From Mycobacterium asiaticum (GTDB lineage: Bacteria; Actinomycetota; Actinomycetes; Mycobacteriales; Mycobacteriaceae), in NCBI RefSeq assembly GCF_001673635.1, contig NZ_LZMH01000010.1:62001-126000 (forward strand): 64,000 bases of DNA, read 5' to 3'. The notes beneath the pieces were generated by a model. The model worked only from the letters and a program-made list of their open reading frames with translations. It searched no databases and was not told the DNA's origin. The position numbers and the translations under genes are program-made. Position 1 is the first letter of the stretch. Each line of letters opens with the position of its first letter. This document shows positions 1-9,233 of this stretch, one piece after another.

Positions 1-101
1 TCGACGCCGAATACGCCGCGCACCGCCAGCGCTTCCTCGCCGAACAAGGCTACGGTTACATCATCCGCGACGCCGACGACCTACTGGGCCCGGCCATCTG
101 A
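1..101 (+). CDS. C-terminal end of XPB/ERCC3-type DNA helicase (partial)
   Basis: This is the last 32 codons of a gene whose start lies left of the window, read in the frame beginning at base 3 and ending with TGA at 99-101. The tail is rich in charged residues and ends DADDLLGPAI. I assign it to the XPB-type repair helicase (Rv0861c, ercc3) partly from recall of that C-terminus and mainly from synteny, because fadB, fadA and dapC follow in the M. tuberculosis order. In the reference arrangement fadB is the immediate neighbour, whereas here about 7 kb of other genes intervene. No helicase motif is visible in this fragment. Confidence 0.55.
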   Translation, partial: DAEYAAHRQRFLAEQGYGYIIRDADDLLGPAI

Positions 102-117
102 TTGTGGCGAGCAGGAA

Positions 118-1263
118 CTAGAGGGACAAGATCGTCGCCGACGCGGTGCCAGGTGCACCGTAGACCTGCGCCAAGCCGACCCGTGGGTTGCCCGGCACCT
201 GACGTTCGCCGGCCTCGCCCCGCAGTTGCCGCACCAGCTCATGCATCTGCCGCAATCCGGAGGCGCCGATCGGCTCGCCATTGGCGATCAAACCACCGTC
301 GGTGTTGACCGGCAGCGAGCCGTGAATCTCAGTGGCGCCGTCGGCAAGCAGCTTTTCCTGCTCACCGTCGGCACACAGGCCAGTCTCGGCCATGTGGATC
401 ACCTCGTTGCCGGCGTCGGTGTCCTGCAACTGCGCGACATCGACGTCCTCTGGCCCGATGCCCGCCGCCTCGTAGGCCGCCTTCGCGGCATAGACGGTCG
501 GCGAGACGTCCTCGTCCAGTGGGGCGAAGGTGGCATGCACTTCGTAGGCGCCGTAACGGCGGGTGCGGATCTCGCAGGCACGCACGTACACCGGCTTGTC
601 GGTGAACTTGTGCGCCATGTCGGCCCGGCACATGACGACCGCCGCGGCCCCTTCGTCGGGCGCACAGAACATGTACTGCGTCAGGGGATAGTTCAGCACG
701 GCTGAGTTTAGGATCTCTTCCTCGGAAATCGCTTTGCGCCGGAAGGCATTCGGGTTCAGCGCACCATTGCGGAAGTTCTTGGCCGCCACCTTGGCCAGGG
801 TGGCCTGGGAGATGTTGTGGTCGTGCAGATACTTGTTGGCCTTCATGCCGAAGAACTTGGTCGTGACGAACTGGCCGTTCTCGGCATACCACTGCGGCAG
901 CGCCAACTTGGCGGGGTCGTCGGTGAACGCACCGCGCGGGTGCTTGTCCAGACCGATCGCAATGCCGAGATCGTACTTGCCCAGCCGGATCGTGTCCGCC
1001 GTCTGCTGGATGGCGCTGGCGGCGGTGGCACAGGCATTGAACACGTTGGTGAACGTGATGCCCGTCAACCCGACCAGGCGGGTCACGGCGTCGGGGTTGG
1101 ACACCTCGTGGCTGCCGCCGAAGCCGAACTGGATGTCCTTCCACTGGACTCCGGCGTCGGTCAGCGCGGCCTGGATCGCCTCTGCGCCCATTTGCATCGC
1201 GGTCTTTTCGAACCGACCGAACGGGTGCAGTCCGACGCCGATGATCGCCACATCATTGGTCAT
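118..1263 (-). CDS. SCP2-type thiolase / lipid-transfer protein (Ltp family), likely retro-aldolase subunit
   Basis: The 381-aa protein has a thiolase fold resembling the mycobacterial Ltp proteins. A cysteine sits in the nucleophile region (NACATAAS, Cys78). The canonical C-terminal His and second Cys motifs of true thiolases are replaced by NTDGGLIANGEPIGASG (about 320-336), followed by a tyrosine in QVYG (Tyr368). Ltp2-like proteins with this pattern act with a DUF35 partner as aldolases that remove a side-chain fragment from steroid acyl-CoA. The DUF35 gene lies immediately upstream with a 1-nt gap, which fits an obligate heteromer. The exact substrate is not readable. An alternative is a degradative SCP2-type thiolase. 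Confidence 0.8.
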   Translation of the reverse strand: MTNDVAIIGVGLHPFGRFEKTAMQMGAEAIQAALTDAGVQWKDIQFGFGGSHEVSNPDAVTRLVGLTGITFTNVFNACATAASAIQQTADTIRLGKYDLGIAIGLDKHPRGAFTDDPAKLALPQWYAENGQFVTTKFFGMKANKYLHDHNISQATLAKVAAKNFRNGALNPNAFRRKAISEEEILNSAVLNYPLTQYMFCAPDEGAAAVVMCRADMAHKFTDKPVYVRACEIRTRRYGAYEVHATFAPLDEDVSPTVYAAKAAYEAAGIGPEDVDVAQLQDTDAGNEVIHMAETGLCADGEQEKLLADGATEIHGSLPVNTDGGLIANGEPIGASGLRQMHELVRQLRGEAGERQVPGNPRVGLAQVYGAPGTASATILSL

Positions 1264-1264
1264 C

Positions 1265-1690
1265 TCACGCCCCCTCGGAGACCGGTTCGAAGGCGAAGGT
1301 CAAGATCTCGTTGCCTTCTTCGTCGGTGGTCAGCGGGATGAACGTCAGGTCCACCTGTTGGCCGAATTGCAGCTTGGCCGGGTCGTTCTCGGTAAGGCGG
1401 CCTTCGACGCGGATGATGTCACCCAGCTGGACCAGGCCGACCCCGAACGGGACGAAGGCCTTGCCCGTCGGGCCGGCATAGGGGGCGCCCGGCGGAAATC
1501 CCTGGGTTGTCCATGCCACCAGACTGCCGCGCCGCGGCAATAGCACCTCACTCATCTCTCCGAGGCTGCAGCGCGGACACCACTGCTGTACCGGGAACGT
1601 CGTGGCCCCACAACTGCCGCAGCGACTACCGATGAGCTGCGGGTTCTCGTCCGGCCAGGTCGAGATATCGGGGGCAAGTACCTTCTGCAT
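1265..1690 (-). CDS. DUF35 / OB-fold acyl-CoA-associated protein with zinc ribbon
   Basis: This 141-aa protein has an N-terminal zinc ribbon (Cys24, Cys27, Cys38, Cys41) followed by an OB-fold-like beta domain (about 50-135), the DUF35 architecture. Family members pair with SCP2-thiolases and contribute to acyl-CoA binding. The open frame extends upstream to 1825, but ATG at 1690 has a GGAGG ribosome binding site 6 nt before it and gives the usual family length, so I chose it. It is the first gene of a two-gene minus-strand operon with the thiolase and shares a roughly 150-bp divergent promoter region with the Ser/Thr kinase gene. Confidence 0.85.
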   Translation of the reverse strand: MQKVLAPDISTWPDENPQLIGSRCGSCGATTFPVQQWCPRCSLGEMSEVLLPRRGSLVAWTTQGFPPGAPYAGPTGKAFVPFGVGLVQLGDIIRVEGRLTENDPAKLQFGQQVDLTFIPLTTDEEGNEILTFAFEPVSEGA

Positions 1691-1838
1691 CGAGGTCCTC
1701 CATCGGGCACGAGAAAAGTGCGACTCACCAAACGGTACAACAGCGTTCCAGAAAAGCGGAAATTGCATTCTCGCTCCTGATTGCGGGTCCGTGACGTACA
1801 TAGGGTCCTGCCCTATTGAGAGCAATTACGATTTGGCC

Positions 1839-3740
1839 ATGTCCCTCAAGGTTGGCCAGGTGTTCGCCGGATACACGATCCTGCGGATACTGGGTGCCGG
1901 CGGCATGGGCCGGGTGTATTTGGCGACGCACCCACGGCTGCCGCGTGACGACGCACTGAAGGTGCTGCCCGCGGAGTTCACCGACGATCCCGAATACCGG
2001 GCCCGGTTCGCCCGCGAAGCCGACCTGGCGGCGGGCCTTTCCCACCCGCATATCGTGCGCATCTACGACCGCGGTGAGAATGACAGCCTGCTGTGGATTT
2101 CGATGGACTACGTGGCCGGCACCGACGTCGCCAATCTGCTGGCCGAGCGTTATCAGGGCGGCATGCCCGTCGACGAAGTGGTTTCGACCATCAGCGCCGT
2201 CGCCTCGGCGCTGGATTACGCCCATCACCGTGGCCTGCTGCACCGCGACGTCAAACCTGCCAACATCCTGCTCACCCATCCAGACGGCGGGCAGGACCGA
2301 CGCATCTATCTGGCCGATTTCGGCATCGCGCGACGCATGGACGACGGGACGGGTATCACTGCAGCCGATGTGGCCGTGGGCACGGTTGCCTACGCCGCTC
2401 CCGAGCAACTCAAGGGCGGGCCGATCGATGGGCGCGCTGACCAATACGCGTTGGCCTGCACCGCTTTTCACCTGCTGACCGGCGCTCCGCCATTCGACCA
2501 CACCAATCCCACAGTGGTGATCACCCAGCACATCGGCACCCCGCCGCCCTCGATCGGCGACCGTCGCCCCGAACTCGCCGGACTGAACCCCGTGTTTGCC
2601 AGAGCATTGGCAAAGGAACCGTCCGACCGGTTCGCGAACTGCGGCGAGTTCGCGTTGGCACTGAGCAAGCACCTCACCCCATATCAGTACGACACTCCAA
2701 TTGCGTTGCACGCCCAGCACACTCAGCCCTCAATCCCCCTGCCGGAGCCGACCCACGAGCCCCGGAGGGGCTGGGCTCAGCGGCCCGCGGTTCTGATCGG
2801 CGCACTCGTCGCCGTAGCGTTGCTGCTGGTCGGCGCGGTATTCGCCGGCGTCAAACTCACCCAATCCTCGCGCCAGCCCACCAGCCCCGCCGCGCCCCAA
2901 CCGGCCACCCCCGGGCCGTCCAAATCGTCGGCCGCGCCGGCGGGTCCGTTCACCGGTACCTATCGCGCCGACTTCGGGCCCCTCACCGATCTAGACGGCA
3001 ACCAGGCTCCCGATGCCGAGCCGTCTACCGGCACCTACGCCGTGCGGTCGGTGTGCGGAGGGACTGGGTGCGTGGCGACGGCATCGCGACTGAAGGGTGA
3101 ACCGCACTTCGCCTCGACCATGGTGTTCGACCAGGTCGGCGGAATCTGGCTGGCAGTGGCGCTTTCGGCGAGTCCGTGCAGGAACAGCACCGGGGAGATC
3201 TGGGAGGTGTTCCGGCTGCAAGCCCGTCCGGACGGCACGCTGAGCGGCGAGCAAACGCGCACCGCCCGCAACAACTGCCAGGAAAAGCGGACCGTGACAT
3301 TCACCCGGACGGGCGACGTCGCCCCCGGTCTCCCTGATCCGGCCACCCTGCCACCGCGGGTGATATCGGTGGCGGAGGGACTGCGGGGTCATTACCAGCT
3401 GACGCGGAAATTCGTCGGCGGCGACCCCCAGCAGATGGGCAGCTCCGAGATCATCACGAATTGTCTGCGCACCGGCGATCGATGCATGAGCTACTTCCAC
3501 GTCAAAACCGGCGACGTGCCACTGATTTTCGCCGCTGGTATGTGGACATGGGTCGACACGAACAGCGGCAAGTGCCCGGACGGCAGTCCCGCCACGCTCA
3601 AAGCCAACGCCCAGTTTCCGCTGCCGCAACCGGTGCAGGACCCGGTACCGACTCTTAACGGGAACGGGCACTGGACGCAGACGGGGTCGTGTGCGGTGGA
3701 TATCGACTTCAGCGAAGTGTTCACGCGCACCGGCGATTAA
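1839..3740 (+). CDS. Receptor-type serine/threonine protein kinase with duplicated extracellular domain
   Basis: This is a 633-aa Pkn-type kinase. The catalytic domain spans about residues 12-280, with the glycine loop (GAGGMGRVY), the ATP lysine in [14 protein letters not shown] near 135, DFG near 160 and an AAPEQ segment after a Thr-containing activation loop. A Pro-rich juxtamembrane stretch and one membrane segment (about 316-338) follow. The exterior part (about 350-633) is Cys-rich and consists of two similar halves that end FTRTGD and VFTRTGD. The frame is open back to 1602, but ATG at 1839 starts directly before the kinase fold. It cannot be assigned to a named M. tuberculosis Pkn. 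Its 3' end overlaps the convergent oxidoreductase gene by 4 nt. Confidence 0.88.
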   Translation: MSLKVGQVFAGYTILRILGAGGMGRVYLATHPRLPRDDALKVLPAEFTDDPEYRARFAREADLAAGLSHPHIVRIYDRGENDSLLWISMDYVAGTDVANLLAERYQGGMPVDEVVSTISAVASALDYAHHRGLLHRDVKPANILLTHPDGGQDRRIYLADFGIARRMDDGTGITAADVAVGTVAYAAPEQLKGGPIDGRADQYALACTAFHLLTGAPPFDHTNPTVVITQHIGTPPPSIGDRRPELAGLNPVFARALAKEPSDRFANCGEFALALSKHLTPYQYDTPIALHAQHTQPSIPLPEPTHEPRRGWAQRPAVLIGALVAVALLLVGAVFAGVKLTQSSRQPTSPAAPQPATPGPSKSSAAPAGPFTGTYRADFGPLTDLDGNQAPDAEPSTGTYAVRSVCGGTGCVATASRLKGEPHFASTMVFDQVGGIWLAVALSASPCRNSTGEIWEVFRLQARPDGTLSGEQTRTARNNCQEKRTVTFTRTGDVAPGLPDPATLPPRVISVAEGLRGHYQLTRKFVGGDPQQMGSSEIITNCLRTGDRCMSYFHVKTGDVPLIFAAGMWTWVDTNSGKCPDGSPATLKANAQFPLPQPVQDPVPTLNGNGHWTQTGSCAVDIDFSEVFTRTGD

Positions 3741-4720
3741 CTCAGTGCGGGAATCACTTCCCGTTCAAACAACTCGATACCGGAGCGGTCGTAGGCGGCC
3801 TCGGGGAAGTAGCAGATCGCGTATTCGCAGCCAAGCTCGCGGATCTTGGTCAGCCGTTGGATGACCTGCTCCGGAGTGCCTGTCGCCGAGTCCGGGATAC
3901 CCGCGACCATGGATTCCGCCACAGCCTCGGGCACATAACCGGACATCCGGTCGCGCACCCGCTGCTGCCGGTCCTTGACCTCCGCTTCCGACGTACCCAC
4001 GATGGCGGTGAAGTTGGCTGACCGCACGATGGCGTCGAAGTCGGTGCCGACGTTGCGGCAGTGCTCGGCAAGCACTTCGGATTTGTGGGCGAATGCCTCG
4101 GGTTCAGGGGTGAAGTTGGTGCACTGCGCGTACTGCGCGGCGATCCGCAACGTGACCTTCTCGCCGCCACCGGCGATCCACAGCGGAATGCCGTTTTCTT
4201 GCAACGGCTTCGGGGACACGATCGCGCCATCGACCTGGTAGTGCTTGCCGTCGAAGCTGACTTTGCCGTCGCGCCAGGCGTCCCGCATGATCTGTACGCC
4301 TTCGTCGAGCCGGGCCAGCCGCACACCTGCGGACGGGAATCCGTAGCCGTAGGCCCGCCATTCGTGTTCGTACCAGCCGCCGCCGATGCCCATCTGCACG
4401 CGGCCGCCGGAGATGATGTCGGTGGTGGCCGCGACCTTGGCCAGATAGACCGGGTTGCGGTAGCTCATGGCGGTGCACATCTGGCCCAGCTTGATCCGCG
4501 AGGTGACGGCGGCATAGGCCGCCATCAACGACCACGCCTCGTGCGTCGCTTCGTCGCTCGGCAGCGGCACGGTGTGGAAGTGGTCGTAGACCCAGAGGGA
4601 ATCCCAGGCGCCGCCATCGGCGTACGTGGCCAGATCGCGCATCACCGCCCAGTGCCGCTCGGGTTCGATGCCGACGAGGTCCATTCGCCAGCCTTGCGGG
4701 ATGAAGAGACCAAAGCGCAT
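3737..4720 (-). CDS. LLM-class (luciferase-like) F420-dependent oxidoreductase
   Basis: The 327-aa protein has the bacterial luciferase-like TIM-barrel fold: N-terminal [20 protein letters not shown], a [15 protein letters not shown] motif (about 107-121) and a PLWIAGGGE strand. In mycobacteria this subgroup typically uses reduced F420 or FMN to reduce or oxygenate carbonyl, enone or aromatic substrates. The substrate is unknown. The gene is monocistronic, convergent with the kinase gene, and its start at 4720 is about 120 nt from the divergent FAD monooxygenase gene, which suggests a shared promoter region. Confidence 0.85.
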   Translation of the reverse strand: MRFGLFIPQGWRMDLVGIEPERHWAVMRDLATYADGGAWDSLWVYDHFHTVPLPSDEATHEAWSLMAAYAAVTSRIKLGQMCTAMSYRNPVYLAKVAATTDIISGGRVQMGIGGGWYEHEWRAYGYGFPSAGVRLARLDEGVQIMRDAWRDGKVSFDGKHYQVDGAIVSPKPLQENGIPLWIAGGGEKVTLRIAAQYAQCTNFTPEPEAFAHKSEVLAEHCRNVGTDFDAIVRSANFTAIVGTSEAEVKDRQQRVRDRMSGYVPEAVAESMVAGIPDSATGTPEQVIQRLTKIRELGCEYAICYFPEAAYDRSGIELFEREVIPALS

Positions 4721-4838
4721 GCGGTGACTTTAGCCCGGCGACGATGCGGGCCGGTACGGGCCGCTGAGGAGCCGGGCAGCCGGGCAACGACGCACCGGCC
4801 AACACCTATCCTTGACAGACGCGAAGTAAGGGGTCGCA

Positions 4839-6041
4839 GTGCGCGTTCTGATCTCCGGGGCCAGCATCTCCGGGCCAGTGCTCGCCTACTGGCTCAACCG
4901 GTACGGCTTCGAGGTCACCGTCGTGGAGCGCGCGCCGACACTGCGCAAGACCGGCGGCCACGCGGTCGACCTGTTTCGGCCGGCGATGGAAATCTCGGAG
5001 AAGATGGGCGTGCTCCCCCAGATCGAGACGTTGGCCACGGGCACATCGCGCTTGACCATCCACCCCCAGGGCGCCAAGCGCCCCGTCGCCGTCGACGTCT
5101 CGAAGCTCGTCGCGGCCGCCTCGGATCGGCACGTCGAGATCATGCGCGACGACCTCAGCGAGGCGTACTACGGCGCCGGGCGGGACCACGTCGAGTACCT
5201 GTTCGGAGACTCGATCACCGCCATCTCTCCCGACGGCGAGGTGACATTCCAACATGAGGCCCGGCGGAGCTTCGATGTCATCGTTGGTGCCGACGGATTG
5301 CACTCCAATGTGCGACGACTTGTCTTCGGCACAGACGTGGGTCGCACTCGATTCCTCGGTGGCTACCTGGCCGTCCACTCGGCGCCGAAAGACCTCGCGC
5401 AAGACGGAGAATCGACCGCGCATTTCGGACCGGGGCGCATGGCGATGATCTACACAGCCAAACCGCTGGACGATGCGCGGGTGGTTTATCTGTTCGGCAG
5501 CAAGGCCGAACTTCAATACCACTATCGAGATGTGCTGCGGCAGAAGGACTTGCTGCGGCAGCGATTCGCCGGGATGCACCCCGAAGTGGGCGTTTGGCTG
5601 GGCGAAGTCGACCGCACCCCGGCTTTCTACTTCGACTCGATCACCCAGTTACAACTAGACACCTGGTCGCGTGGCCGGGTGACGCTGGTCGGGGACGCAG
5701 GATATTGCCCGGGGCCCGCCGTCGGCGGCAGCACCAGCTTGTCGGTCTTCGGCGCCTACGTCCTCGCCGGTGAAATGGCTCAGGCCCGCGGCGATTACAC
5801 GCGTGCATTCGCCGAATACGAGCGGCAGCTGGCCGATCCGGTGCGGCGTAGCCGGGCCTTCGCGCGAGTCACTGCCAAACGTCTGATTCCAGACTCGACA
5901 AGAGGCATGTGGGTTCTGACGCGCGCGGCACAGTTGATGTCGGTGCTACCCACCGGCGTCACCCGGGCAATCACCAGGTTGAACTCCAAGGGCGTGCGGG
6001 TATTCGACTCGATGCAGTTCAAGGATTACTCGCGCGACTGA
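4839..6041 (+). CDS. FAD-dependent monooxygenase (PHBH/TetX-like group A)
   Basis: The 400-aa flavoprotein starts with a Rossmann FAD site (MRVLISGASISGPVLAY), carries the DG motif (VGADGLHSNVRR, about 148-160) and the C-terminal FAD ribityl motif (VTLVGDAGYCPGPAVGG, about 285-301). These three motifs define the single-component NADPH-dependent aromatic hydroxylase and TetX-like family. The GTG start at 4839 has an AAGGGG Shine-Dalgarno 5 nt upstream. The next gene, an LLM oxidoreductase, follows 50 nt downstream on the same strand and may be co-transcribed. The substrate is not predictable. Confidence 0.85.
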   Translation: MRVLISGASISGPVLAYWLNRYGFEVTVVERAPTLRKTGGHAVDLFRPAMEISEKMGVLPQIETLATGTSRLTIHPQGAKRPVAVDVSKLVAAASDRHVEIMRDDLSEAYYGAGRDHVEYLFGDSITAISPDGEVTFQHEARRSFDVIVGADGLHSNVRRLVFGTDVGRTRFLGGYLAVHSAPKDLAQDGESTAHFGPGRMAMIYTAKPLDDARVVYLFGSKAELQYHYRDVLRQKDLLRQRFAGMHPEVGVWLGEVDRTPAFYFDSITQLQLDTWSRGRVTLVGDAGYCPGPAVGGSTSLSVFGAYVLAGEMAQARGDYTRAFAEYERQLADPVRRSRAFARVTAKRLIPDSTRGMWVLTRAAQLMSVLPTGVTRAITRLNSKGVRVFDSMQFKDYSRD

Positions 6042-6091
6042 CGGCGTTTCGCAAAGTGGTCCCAAAGCATCGAACGAGAGGAAAGATCTGC

Positions 6092-6952
6092 ATGGAGCTC
6101 ACTGGTATCGGCGTGTGGAGTGGCCAGCTACGCTACAACGACGCATCCGAAGCCGCCGATGCCGCAGCCGAATTGGACGAACTCGGTTACACCGCCCTGT
6201 GGATTCCCGATGTGGGTGGGCGGTCGGTGCTCGACGCCGTGGGCAACCTGCTCGGCGCGACGAAGCGTGCCGTTATCGCCACCGGCATCCTGAACCTCTG
6301 GATGCACGAACCGCAGGACGTGGCGGCCGAGTTCGCCGCACTGACCGATCGGCACGGTGATCGATTCCTGCTCGGCATCGGAGTCAGCCATGCACCGCTG
6401 ATCGACTCCCGCGAGCCCGGCCGGTACCGCAAACCGCTCGCGGCCACGGCGTCATTTCTGGACGGATTGGACGCCGCCGAGCGGCCGGTACCGACCGAGA
6501 GCCGGGTGCTGGCGGCGCTGGGCCCAAAGATGTTGCAACTGTCGGCGACCCGCGCCCGCGGCGCCCACCCCTACCTCGTCACCACGGAGCACACCGCCTC
6601 GGCCCGAGAGACATTGGGCGAGGGCCCATTGCTGCTGCCCGAGCAGACCGCCATCCTCACCGATGACGCCGACGAAGCGCGCCGCATCGGAACTGACTGG
6701 CTGCGTTCTTATTTGGCCTTGCCCAACTACGCCAACAACCTGTTGCGCAGCGGTTTCACCGAAGACGATGTGCAGCAGGTGAGCCAGCGTCTCTTCGACG
6801 CGATCATCGCATGGGGCGACGAGGGCGCGATCCTGCGCAGGGTCGCCGAGCATCACGAAGCCGGCGCCGACCATGTCTGCGTTCAGGTGCTCACCGAGGA
6901 CCCGAAACAGTTTCCGCGCGAGCAATGGCGGCGCATCGCCGCCGCTTGGTAA
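6092..6952 (+). CDS. LLM-class F420-dependent oxidoreductase (short subfamily)
   Basis: The 286-aa protein is of the luciferase-like fold: MELTGIGVWSG, LDELGYTALWIPDVGG, then DRFLLGIGVSHAPLI and a C-terminal AGADHVCVQV strand. It is shorter than the 327-aa relative at 3737-4720 and lacks that protein's GGGWYEHE loop, so it belongs to another subfamily. The frame extends upstream into the previous gene, but ATG at 6092 has a GAGAGGAAAG ribosome binding site and gives the family N-terminus. It likely shares the FAD monooxygenase transcript, and a strong hairpin follows. Confidence 0.8.
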   Translation: MELTGIGVWSGQLRYNDASEAADAAAELDELGYTALWIPDVGGRSVLDAVGNLLGATKRAVIATGILNLWMHEPQDVAAEFAALTDRHGDRFLLGIGVSHAPLIDSREPGRYRKPLAATASFLDGLDAAERPVPTESRVLAALGPKMLQLSATRARGAHPYLVTTEHTASARETLGEGPLLLPEQTAILTDDADEARRIGTDWLRSYLALPNYANNLLRSGFTEDDVQQVSQRLFDAIIAWGDEGAILRRVAEHHEAGADHVCVQVLTEDPKQFPREQWRRIAAAW

Positions 6953-6973
6953 CCGGGGATTGGCAACAGGCAA

Positions 6974-7015
6974 CGCAAAAGCCCCCGAAACCACGCTGTT
7001 TCGGGGGCTATTGCG
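6974..7015 (+). terminator. Hairpin terminator after the LLM oxidoreductase gene
   Basis: An inverted repeat pairs CGCAA plus AAGCCCCCGAAA (6974-6990) with TTTCGGGGGCT plus TTGCG (6999-7015), giving a 16-bp stem with one bulge and an 8-nt loop. It follows the plus-strand stop at 6952 by 22 nt and faces the 3' end of fadB, so it could act in both directions. There is no long T-run, as is usual in mycobacteria. Confidence 0.7.
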
Positions 7016-7025
7016 TAACGCCGAA

Positions 7026-7077
7026 CAGACGCGTACGCACCTCATTTCGGCACGAAATGGGGGCTTTCGCGTCTGCT
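7026..7077. terminator. Second compound hairpin, 3' of fadB
   Basis: Outer arms CAGACGCG (7026-7033) and CGCGTCTG (7070-7077) enclose a small hairpin CATTTCG-GCA-CGAAATG. The right flank shares a 23-nt identical segment (7059-7081) with the terminator at 48009-48068, so both derive from a common terminator-like module. It lies just beyond the fadB stop and probably ends the fadA-fadB transcript. Confidence 0.6.
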
Positions 7078-7085
7078 CGCGCTCG

Positions 7086-9230
7086 CTACGTGAGTGAGTC
7101 CGGGGGCAGGAATCGGTCGCCGTACTTCTCGGCCAGCTCCTGGGCCCGGGCCACGAAGGCTTCCTTACCCCTGCCGAGCGGTCCCTCGTAGCCCACGATG
7201 AACTGCGCGCTACCTCCGGTCCACGGCGGGAAACCGATGCCCATGATGGAACCGATATTGGCGTCGGCCGTCGACGTGAGTACGCCTTCGTCCAGGCACT
7301 TCTGCGTCTCGAGCGCCTCGGCGAACAGCATCCGGTCGATCATGTCCTGCAACGGCGGCTCGGACGAACCGGACTTGAACGCCTCCCGCAGGCCCGGCCA
7401 CAACCCGGACCGCTTGCCGTCGGGGTATTCGTAGAAGCCGGCGCCCTTCAAGCGTCCTGACCGGCCGAGCTCAATCATCTTCTCCACCACGGCTTCTGCC
7501 GGATGCGGCTCGTAGGTTCCGCCGGCCTCCTCGACACCCTTGCGGGTAGCGACGGCGATCTTGTGCATCAGCTCCAGGTTGAGCTCATCGGACAGCTGCA
7601 GCGGCGGTGCGGGGTAACCGGCCTGCGAACCGGCCTGCTCGATGCTGGCCGGTTCCACACCCTCGCCGAGCATCGCCAGCGCTTCGTTGACGAAGGTGCC
7701 GATGACCCGCGAGGTGAAGAAACCGCGGCTGTCGTTGACCACGATCGGGGTCTTGCCGATGGCCAGGGTGTAGTCGAACACCCGGGCCAGCGCCTCGTCA
7801 GATGTCTTCTCGCCCTTGATGATTTCCACTAGCGGCATCTTGTCGACCGGGGAGAAGAAGTGGATCCCGATGAAGTCCTCCTGCCGCTTGACCCCGGTCG
7901 CCAGACCGGTGATCGGCAAGGTGGAAGTGTTGGATCCCAGCACCGCGTTGGGCTCGACGACGTCCTCGATCTCCTGGAACACCTTGTGCTTGAGTTCCTG
8001 GTTCTCGAACACCGCCTCGATGACGAAGTCGACGCCCTTGAGGTCAGCCGGATCAGCCGTCGGGGTGATACGCCCCAGCAGGGCGTCACTCTTCTCCTGC
8101 GTGGTGCGACCCCGCTCCAGCGCTTTGGCTTCGAGCTTTTCGGAGTAGCCCTTGCCCTTCTGAGCCGCTTCGATCGAAACATCCTTGAGCACCACGTCGT
8201 AACCCGCCTTGGCGGAGACGTACGCGATGCCCGCGCCCATCATGCCGGCGCCGAGCACACCGATCTTGTTGATCTTCACCGGCTCGATGCCCTCGGGCCG
8301 CGATCCACCGTTGTTGATGGTCTGCAGGTCGAAGAAGAACGCCTGGATCATGTTCTTCGAGACCTGGCCGGTGACCAGCGTGGTGAAGTAACGGCTTTCG
8401 ATGCGGCTGGCAGTGTCGAAGTCGACCTGTGCGCCCTCCACCGCAGCCGACAGGATGGCCTTCGGCGCCGGCATCGGCGCGCCCTTGATCTGCTTGCGCA
8501 GCAAGGCGGGGAACGACGGCAGGATCGACGCCAGAGCCGGCGACGACGGGGTCCCGCCAGGCATCTTGTAGCCCTTCTTGTCCCACGGCTGCTCGTGCGC
8601 GTCCGGGTTGGCCTTGATCCAAGCCTTGGCGGCGGGAACCAATTCCTCAACGGTGGGCAGCAATTCGTCGATCAGGCCCAGTTCCTTGGCCTTGGCCGGC
8701 TTGAACCGGGTGCCCTGCGACAGGATGTTTACGAACGCGTTCTGGATGCCGAACATGCGCACCGAGCGGGTGACCCCACCGGCGCCGGGCAGCAGGCCCA
8801 GCGTCGCCTCGGGGAAGCCGAACTGCGACCCCTTCACGTCGGCGGCGATGCGGTGATGGCACGCCAGCGCGATCTCTAGGCCACCACCGAGCGCGGCGCC
8901 GTTGAGGGCGGCCACCACCGGCTTGCCCAGAGTCTCTAGGGTGCGCAGCTGCTTCTTGACGTTCTCGACCAGATCGAATGCCTCACCAGCGTTTTCCGGC
9001 CCGATCTGGATCATGCTCTTGACGTCACCGCCGGCGAAGAAGGTCTTCTTGGCGCTGGTGATCACCACACCGGTGATCGAATCCTTCTCGGCGACAAGAC
9101 GATCGACGGCCTTGCCCATCGACTCGATATAGGCCTCGTTCATGACGTTCGCCGACCCGGACGGGTCGTCCAACGTCAGCGTGACGATACCGTCGTCGTC
9201 CTTGTCCCACTGAATGGTGTTGTCGGCCAT
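7086..9230 (-). CDS. fadB: Fatty-acid oxidation trifunctional enzyme alpha subunit (enoyl-CoA hydratase / 3-hydroxyacyl-CoA dehydrogenase)
   Basis: The 714-aa fusion protein has an N-terminal crotonase half with both catalytic glutamates in GGGLEIALACHH and FGFPEATLGLLPGAGG (about 110-150), and a C-terminal NAD-dependent dehydrogenase half beginning IGVLGAGMMGAGIAY (about 325) with the HFFSPVDKMPLVEII segment. M. tuberculosis FadB (Rv0860) is about the same size and forms an alpha2beta2 complex with FadA for beta-oxidation. The fadA gene lies directly upstream with a 3-nt gap. The start at 9230 (ATG) is supported by the tight spacing. Two hairpins lie downstream. Confidence 0.95.
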   Translation of the reverse strand: MADNTIQWDKDDDGIVTLTLDDPSGSANVMNEAYIESMGKAVDRLVAEKDSITGVVITSAKKTFFAGGDVKSMIQIGPENAGEAFDLVENVKKQLRTLETLGKPVVAALNGAALGGGLEIALACHHRIAADVKGSQFGFPEATLGLLPGAGGVTRSVRMFGIQNAFVNILSQGTRFKPAKAKELGLIDELLPTVEELVPAAKAWIKANPDAHEQPWDKKGYKMPGGTPSSPALASILPSFPALLRKQIKGAPMPAPKAILSAAVEGAQVDFDTASRIESRYFTTLVTGQVSKNMIQAFFFDLQTINNGGSRPEGIEPVKINKIGVLGAGMMGAGIAYVSAKAGYDVVLKDVSIEAAQKGKGYSEKLEAKALERGRTTQEKSDALLGRITPTADPADLKGVDFVIEAVFENQELKHKVFQEIEDVVEPNAVLGSNTSTLPITGLATGVKRQEDFIGIHFFSPVDKMPLVEIIKGEKTSDEALARVFDYTLAIGKTPIVVNDSRGFFTSRVIGTFVNEALAMLGEGVEPASIEQAGSQAGYPAPPLQLSDELNLELMHKIAVATRKGVEEAGGTYEPHPAEAVVEKMIELGRSGRLKGAGFYEYPDGKRSGLWPGLREAFKSGSSEPPLQDMIDRMLFAEALETQKCLDEGVLTSTADANIGSIMGIGFPPWTGGSAQFIVGYEGPLGRGKEAFVARAQELAEKYGDRFLPPDSLT

Positions 9231-9233
9231 TAT

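Noticed and set aside
362..1144. Long frames on the minus strand in the other phase of the thiolase gene (for example 260 aa)
   Set aside because: Arg/Pro/Gly-rich translation without motifs; it overlaps a gene with clear family features. Many such frames are caused by the high GC content.
4061..5257. 398-aa plus-strand frame over the LLM and FAD monooxygenase genes
   Set aside because: Composition biased, covers two recognised genes on different strands and has no ribosome binding site.
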